NCBI RefSeq assembly: GCF_031458115.1
Contig: NZ_JAVDXV010000009.1
Coordinates: forward strand, 124,001-188,000
Length of the DNA: 64,000 bases
Direction of reading: 5' to 3'
Source: Pelomonas asaccharophilus_A
Lineage (GTDB): Bacteria > Pseudomonadota > Gammaproteobacteria > Burkholderiales > Burkholderiaceae_C
The translations under genes were made by a program, and so were the position numbers. Positions 59,342-64,000 of this stretch are shown piece after piece. The stretch's first letter is position 1. Each line of letters starts with the position of its first letter. The notes beneath the pieces are model-generated. The model did not search any database. It worked only from the letters and a program-made list of their open reading frames with translations, and had not been told where the DNA came from.

Positions 59342-61212
59342 GACCGGGCGCCATCGCGGCCGCCACGGCGTTGCTGGGCGGTGCCACGTCGGCCCAGGAC
59401 CTGACCCGGCTGTCGCTCGAGGAGTTGTCGGCCGTCGAGGTCAGCTCGGCGTCGCGACGCGTCGAGAAGCTCGCGCGCGTGCCGGCGTCGCTGTACGTCA
59501 TCACCGCCGACGCGATCCGCCGCAGCGGCGCGCGCAGCCTGCCCGAAGCGCTGCGGCTGGCGCCCAACCTGCAGGTGGCCCGCCTCAACGCCGACCAGTA
59601 CGCCATCACGGCGCGCGGCTTCAACAACGCGGTGGGCAACAAGCTGCTGGTGCTCATCGATGGCCGCACCGTCTACGCGCCCTATTTCTCGGGCGTGCAG
59701 TGGGACCAGCAGGACGTGATGCTGGAGGACGTGGCGCGCATCGAGGTCACCAGCGGGCCGGGCGGCAGCGTCTGGGGCACGAACGCGGTCAACGGCATCA
59801 TCCACATCATCCGCAAGCCGGCCGCCGCCACGCCGGGCCTGATGCTGGTGGCCACGGGCAGCGCCAGCCAGCGCAGCGCCGGCCTGCGCTGGGGCGGCAG
59901 CCTGCCGGGCCAGGGCCACTGGCGCGCCTACGCCAAGCTGCAGCGCCAGCAGGCCGGCGTCAGCGAGGCCGGCAATGCGACGACGGACGCCTCCCGGCGC
60001 GAGCAGCTGGGCTGGCGCGCCGACTGGCTGGACGACGGCGACGGCGTGACGCTGCAAGGCGATATCTACCGCGGCGACACCGAGGACCGTGTGCTCGCCG
60101 GGCTGAACCGCGGCGGCGTGCGCACATCGGGCACGAACGTGCTGGCACGCTGGACCGGCCGGCTGGACGGCGGCTCGCGGCTGCGCGCCCGCGCCTACTA
60201 CGACCACGTCACGCGCGAAGACCGGCTGCTGTACAGCCCGCGCTATTCGGTGTTGGACCTGGAGCTGCAGCACAGCGTCGGCTGGGGCGCGCACCAGCTC
60301 GACTGGGGCGGCGGCTGGCGCCGGGCGCGCGACCGCATCGCACCCGGGCTGTTCTTCGGCTTCACGCCTGATCGGGCCACGCAGCGCTGGCTCAACCTGT
60401 TTGTGCAGGACCAGTGGCAGCTGAACGAGCAGTGGCAGCTGACGGTCGGCACGAAGTTCGAACACAACGGCTACACCGGCTGGGAGGCGCTGCCCAGCCT
60501 GCGCGTCGGCTGGATGCCGTCGGCGCGCCAGCAGTGGTGGGCGTCGCTGTCACGCGCGGTGCGGGCGCCCGCGCGGCTGGACCGCGACCTGCGTCTGCCG
60601 CCGCAACCGCCCTTCCTGATCGCCGGCGGGCCGGACTTCGTCTCCGAGGTGGCGCGCGTCGTCGAGCTGGGCCACCGCGGCCAGCCCATGCCGTCGCTGA
60701 ATTACGCGCTCACGCTGTACCACCACGACTGGAGCCGGCTGCGCAGCGGCCAGCCACCGCCCAACGCGATGGTGCAGAACATGATCGCCGGCGGCAGCTG
60801 GGGGCTGGAGGCCTGGGGCCAGTGGCAGCCGTTGACGTGGCTGAAGCTCAGCGCCGGGCTGAACCGGCTGCACCAGGACCTTGCCGTGCAGCCCGGCAGC
60901 CGCGACCCGGTAGGGCCGTCCGCGCTGGGCAACGACCCGCGCCAGCAATGGCAGCTGCGCGCCAGCCTGCAGCCGCACGCCCGCCACGAGCTGGACCTGG
61001 GCCTGCGCCGCGTGGCCGCGCTGCCCAACCCGGCCGTGCCGGCCTACACGGTGCTGGACCTGCACTACGCCTGGCGCGCGGCGCCCGGGCTGGAGCTGAT
61101 GCTGGGCGGCCAGAACCTGCTGTCCGGCCGGCACGCCGAGGCCAATGCGGCGCCGGGCCGCAATGTGTGGGGGCCCGAGGGCTATGTGCAGCTGCGTTGG
61201 AGCCCGCTCTAA
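59335..61212 (+). CDS. TonB-dependent outer-membrane receptor
   Basis: A 625-residue receptor. The signal peptide (LRPGAIAAATALLGGATSAQ) is followed by LTRLSLEELSAVEVSSASR, which resembles the N-terminal region of colicin I-type receptors. The plug domain comes next (SLPEALRLAPNLQVARLN, ITARGFNNAVGNKLLVLIDGR, VTSGPGGSVWGTNAVNGIIHII), then a 22-strand barrel pattern ending VQLRWSPL. Substrate unknown, since no siderophore or vitamin genes adjoin. The start codon overlaps a short upstream ORF with a strong ribosome binding site. Confidence 0.92.
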   Translation: MLRPGAIAAATALLGGATSAQDLTRLSLEELSAVEVSSASRRVEKLARVPASLYVITADAIRRSGARSLPEALRLAPNLQVARLNADQYAITARGFNNAVGNKLLVLIDGRTVYAPYFSGVQWDQQDVMLEDVARIEVTSGPGGSVWGTNAVNGIIHIIRKPAAATPGLMLVATGSASQRSAGLRWGGSLPGQGHWRAYAKLQRQQAGVSEAGNATTDASRREQLGWRADWLDDGDGVTLQGDIYRGDTEDRVLAGLNRGGVRTSGTNVLARWTGRLDGGSRLRARAYYDHVTREDRLLYSPRYSVLDLELQHSVGWGAHQLDWGGGWRRARDRIAPGLFFGFTPDRATQRWLNLFVQDQWQLNEQWQLTVGTKFEHNGYTGWEALPSLRVGWMPSARQQWWASLSRAVRAPARLDRDLRLPPQPPFLIAGGPDFVSEVARVVELGHRGQPMPSLNYALTLYHHDWSRLRSGQPPPNAMVQNMIAGGSWGLEAWGQWQPLTWLKLSAGLNRLHQDLAVQPGSRDPVGPSALGNDPRQQWQLRASLQPHARHELDLGLRRVAALPNPAVPAYTVLDLHYAWRAAPGLELMLGGQNLLSGRHAEANAAPGRNVWGPEGYVQLRWSPL

Positions 61213-62000
61213 ACCGGATCCAGCCGCTTCGCCCGTGCCAGCCGCCAGGCGTCGGCCGGGTCGGTGAACACCTGCTCGGCCGTCGTGCCGGTCTCGTGAC
61301 CGGCGGCGTCGATGGCGATGCGCTTGTCGAACACATAGCACTCGCCCTGCCAGTCGGCCGCGGCGTCGGGGAAGGCCTCCAGGAAATTCAGGATGCCTCC
61401 GTCCAACTGCGCGACCTGCAGGCCCTGGGCCTGCATCCAGGCCGCGGTCTTCTCGCAGCGGATGCCGCCGGTGCAGTACATGGCCACCGTCTTGCCCTGC
61501 CATTCGTCGCGGTGCGCCTCGACATAGGCCGGGAAGTCGCGGAAGTGGGCCACGCCAGGGTCGATGGCGCCGCGGAAGCGCCCCAGCTTGAACTCGAAGC
61601 TGTTGCGGTTGTCCAGCACGACGGTGTCGGGATCGTCCAGCAGCTCGCGCCAGCGCTGCGGGCTCACATGCGTATCCAGCGCGTCGCCGCCGCTGACGCC
61701 GGGGATGCCGAACGCAACGATCTCGCGCTTCACCGACACCTTCAGCAGGCTGAACGGCCGGCGCTCGCAGTGGTTGTGCTTGCAGTGCAGGTCGGCGAAG
61801 CCGGGCTGCTGCTGCAACTCGGCCTCGAAGGCGCGCACCGCGTCGGCCTCGCCGGCGATGGCGGCGCTGAGGCCTTCCTCGGCGACGAGGATGACGCCGC
61901 CCAGCCGAAGCGCCGCACCGCGCTCACGCAGCCACTCGGCGAAGCGGGTCGGCTCAGAGATGGGGGTAAAACGGTAGAACGAGCTATGAACGACAGACAT
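61209..62000 (-). CDS. trhO: tRNA uridine(34) hydroxylase, rhodanese-like
   Basis: A 263-residue TrhO/YceA protein that hydroxylates U34 of certain tRNAs on the way to mo5U/cmo5U. The N-terminal acylphosphatase-like domain (RLGGVILVAEEGLSAAIAG) is followed by the rhodanese domain, with active-site Cys in YCTGGIRCEKTAAW and the conserved DNRNSFEFKLG. Convergent with the receptor gene (4-nt overlap) and divergent from psd, with a 35-nt gap. Confidence 0.95.
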   Translation of the reverse strand: MSVVHSSFYRFTPISEPTRFAEWLRERGAALRLGGVILVAEEGLSAAIAGEADAVRAFEAELQQQPGFADLHCKHNHCERRPFSLLKVSVKREIVAFGIPGVSGGDALDTHVSPQRWRELLDDPDTVVLDNRNSFEFKLGRFRGAIDPGVAHFRDFPAYVEAHRDEWQGKTVAMYCTGGIRCEKTAAWMQAQGLQVAQLDGGILNFLEAFPDAAADWQGECYVFDKRIAIDAAGHETGTTAEQVFTDPADAWRLARAKRLDPV

Positions 62001-62035
62001 GGCACTGAATTGTCGGCTCGTACACTGCCAACGCT

Positions 62036-62869
62036 ATGTCGCGCCTCAAAGTCCTTCCCCAATACCTGATGCCCAAGGGCGCCATGACCCGCCTGGCCGG
62101 GCGCATCGCGAGCAAGCCGCGCGGCGGCATGACGACGGCCACCATCCGCCGCTTCGTCGCACGCTACGGCGTCAACATGGACGAGGCCGCCGAGCCCAGC
62201 ATCGCGGCCTACGCGACCTTCAACGACTTCTTCACCCGCGCGCTGAAGCCCGGCGCACGGCCGCTGGCCGAGGCACCGCTGATCTGCCCCGTGGATGGCG
62301 CCATCAGCCAGGTCGGCCGCATCAAGGGCGACCAGGTCTACCAGGCCAAGGGCCAGGCGTTCTCGACGACGGCGCTGGTCGGCGGCGATGCGAAGCTGGC
62401 GGCACGCTTCCAGGACGGCCTGTTCGCCAACCTCTACCTCAGCCCCAAGGACTACCACCGCATCCACATGCCGTCCGACGGCCGCCTCGTGCGCATGGTG
62501 CACGTGCCAGGCGCGCTGTTCTCGGTGAACCCGACGACGGCGCGCGGCGTGCCGGGGCTGTTCGCGCGCAACGAACGCGTCGTCTGCGTGTTCGAGAACG
62601 ACACGCTCGGCACCTGGGTGCTGGTGCTGGTGGGCGCCACCATCGTGGGCAGCATGGCGACCGTCTGGCATGGCGGCATTGCCCGCAAGGGTCCCGTGCG
62701 CGAGTGGGACTACACCCCGGGCCAGGTCAGCCTGAAGCAAGGTGACGAGATGGGCCGATTCCTGCTGGGCTCCACCGTCGTCATGCTGTTCGAGAAGAGT
62801 GGCCTGCAGTTCAACCCGGCGTGGCAGCCTGGCGGCGCCATCCGCATGGGCGAGGTGATGGCGCGCTAA
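62036..62869 (+). CDS. psd: Phosphatidylserine decarboxylase proenzyme
   Basis: A 277-residue enzyme making phosphatidylethanolamine from phosphatidylserine at the inner membrane. The self-cleavage site is LGST near residue 246, whose Ser becomes the pyruvoyl group. Conserved LSPKDYHRIHMPSDG and PVDGAISQVG are present, and the Asp/His charge relay is intact. It is processed into a large beta and a small alpha subunit. Divergent from trhO. The 3' end overlaps a small minus-strand gene by 4 nt. Confidence 0.96.
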   Translation: MSRLKVLPQYLMPKGAMTRLAGRIASKPRGGMTTATIRRFVARYGVNMDEAAEPSIAAYATFNDFFTRALKPGARPLAEAPLICPVDGAISQVGRIKGDQVYQAKGQAFSTTALVGGDAKLAARFQDGLFANLYLSPKDYHRIHMPSDGRLVRMVHVPGALFSVNPTTARGVPGLFARNERVVCVFENDTLGTWVLVLVGATIVGSMATVWHGGIARKGPVREWDYTPGQVSLKQGDEMGRFLLGSTVVMLFEKSGLQFNPAWQPGGAIRMGEVMAR

Positions 62870-63105
62870 GGCGCAGACGCCGCCGCGACGGTCTGCGGCG
62901 GCACGTGCCCCAAGGCCACGCAGGCCAGCAGCTGTTGCTCGGCCACGCGGCCGGCGCCGCCGGCCAGCTGCGCGGCCTCGCGGCACAGGCCGGTCTCGGC
63001 GGATGGCCCGCCGGCGCCGATCCAGCCCAGACAGGTGGCCACGACGACCATCTGCACGGCCGCGGCGCGCAAGGCGCCCCGGCGGGTGGTGAATGAAGGG
63101 TTCAT
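62866..63105 (-). CDS. Small exported or membrane protein of unknown function
   Basis: A 79-residue protein with a basic start (MNPSFTTRRGALRAA), one hydrophobic stretch (VQMVVVATCLGWIGAGG) and two further cysteines (GLCREAA, LLACVAL). GGGAG lies at suitable distance before the ATG, which supports real translation. No family recognised. The gap 63106-63173 holds nothing else I can see. Confidence 0.5.
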   Translation of the reverse strand: MNPSFTTRRGALRAAAVQMVVVATCLGWIGAGGPSAETGLCREAAQLAGGAGRVAEQQLLACVALGHVPPQTVAAASAP

Positions 63106-63173
63106 GTCTGCGCTCCCGAGGTTGCTGACCCTCTGTAGAACGCTTTCCAGCGCACCGACCCGTCAGGCCGGCA

Positions 63174-64000
63174 TCACACTTTTAGGGATGCCGGCGTCAG
63201 CAGTGCCTCGGCGGCCTCCACGCGCAGCGGCCGGCCCAGCAGCCAGCCCTGCAGATGCGTACAGCCCAGCCGCTCGACCTCGGCGGCCTGTTCTTCAGTC
63301 TCGACCCCTTCGGCCACGATGGTCAGCCCCAGCGCCTCGGCCACCACGCAGGCGGCGCGCACGACGGCGCCGGCCGACGGCTCGGGCAGCGGGTCCACCA
63401 TGCTGCGGTCCAGCTTCAGCGTCGTGATGGGCAGCCGGCGCAGCAGCGTCAGCGAGCTCTGGCCGGTGCCGAAGTCGTCGAACGCGACGCCCATTCCCGC
63501 CTCGCGCAGCCGCGCCAGCTGCGGCAGCACGCGCTCCATGTGCGTCATCGCGGCGGTCTCGGTGATCTCCACCTCCACCAGTTCCGGCGCCAGGCCGTGG
63601 GCGTGCACCAGCGCCACCAGCCAGTCGGCAAAGCCCAGGTCCTCGAACTGCAGCGGCGACACGTTCACCGCCACCGGCCTCACGGCCAGGCCCTGCTGCT
63701 GCCAGGCCCGCAAATGGCCGATGGCCTGGCGCAGGATGAGCACACCCAGAGCGACGATCTGACCGGTGCGCTCGGCCGCCGGAATGAAGTCGGCCGGGCT
63801 GACCCGGCCCTGGCCGGGCCGCTGCCAGCGCACCAGCGCCTCGAAGCCTGCGAGATGACGCGTGCCGGCCGCGAACTTGGGCTGGTAGTCGAGCTGGAAT
63901 TCCTCGTTCTCGATGGCCGCGGCCAGCGCCTGCTCAATCTCCAGCAGGCCGCTCGCGCCCGCGGACATGCCGGGTTGGAAAGTGACCGCCGCCGCGCCGG
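63174..64000 (-). CDS. EAL-domain cyclic-di-GMP phosphodiesterase, 5' part beyond the window
   Basis: The C-terminal 275 codons of a larger protein; the frame stays open to the window edge, and residues before the EAL domain (AAAVTFQPGM) look like the end of a GGDEF domain. The EAL domain is complete: LDYQPKF, FEALVRW (the EAL motif), VNVSPLQF, EITET, DDFGTGQSS, LKLDRS and AEGVET. These metal and catalytic residues are all present, so it should cleave cyclic-di-GMP to pGpG. An internal ATG at 63968 is a possible but less likely start. Confidence 0.92.
   Translation of the reverse strand, partial: GAAAVTFQPGMSAGASGLLEIEQALAAAIENEEFQLDYQPKFAAGTRHLAGFEALVRWQRPGQGRVSPADFIPAAERTGQIVALGVLILRQAIGHLRAWQQQGLAVRPVAVNVSPLQFEDLGFADWLVALVHAHGLAPELVEVEITETAAMTHMERVLPQLARLREAGMGVAFDDFGTGQSSLTLLRRLPITTLKLDRSMVDPLPEPSAGAVVRAACVVAEALGLTIVAEGVETEEQAAEVERLGCTHLQGWLLGRPLRVEAAEALLTPASLKV

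Noticed and set aside
59291..61212. Frameshift in the TonB receptor, with the strong ribosome binding site belonging to its true start
   Set aside because: The receptor frame from 59335 already starts with a complete signal peptide, and the upstream frame ends after 16 codons without useful extension.

Overview
This 64 kb window is a GC-rich stretch of bacterial chromosome. It most resembles a betaproteobacterium of the order Burkholderiales, probably the Roseateles/Pelomonas/Rubrivivax/Sphaerotilaceae branch. The basis is the gene order (argS, SPOR protein, dsbA; lptA-lptB-rpoN; pntAA-pntAB-pntB; nudix-mnmA), PEP-CTERM proteins, lipoproteins with poly-glycine tethers and codon use strongly biased to G/C. 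The taxonomic call is an inference from family knowledge, not from a search. I see no rRNA, tRNA, CRISPR array, phage gene, integrase or transposase gene.

Layout. 1-8 kb: the start of a Ser/Thr kinase, a VOC protein, argS, a SPOR protein, two tandem dsbA genes, then lptA, lptB and rpoN. 7.9-10.1 kb: an AraC regulator divergent from a DUF4148-like protein and an exported alpha/beta hydrolase. 10.2-16.1 kb: a six-gene Mrp/Pha cation/proton antiporter operon on the minus strand. 16-27.7 kb: housekeeping and metabolism (esterase, rRNA methyltransferases, MFS carrier, fadD, transhydrogenase, nudix hydrolase, mnmA). 27.7-36.5 kb: surface and phosphate genes (PhoX-like phosphatase with a PEP-CTERM protein, a two-component pair, a CAP protein, a large subtilase and a second PEP-CTERM protein).

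36.5-50.6 kb is the most distinctive region. A ten-gene minus-strand operon encodes a compact type II secretion/type IV pilus hybrid: GspG, GspF, GspE, three inner-membrane proteins in place of L/M/C, a secretin with a C-terminal cohesin-like domain, and three further pseudopilins. Upstream lie two large lipoproteins, one with Ig-like domains plus NHL repeats and one of the TIGR03790 family, which may be cargo or surface partners. 50.6-51.1 kb holds a structured transcript candidate ending in a strong intrinsic terminator.

51-64 kb: a TSUP transporter, several cyclic-di-GMP genes (HDOD, two GGDEF proteins and an EAL protein cut by the window end), a 269-bp nested palindromic element that looks like a miniature inverted-repeat transposable element, a beta-barrel candidate, an RluA-type pseudouridine synthase, a periplasmic binding protein, a divergent MurA, a TonB receptor preceded by an overlapping 16-codon leader ORF, trhO and psd. 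Most genes are tightly packed, with many 1-4 nt start/stop overlaps that imply translational coupling.
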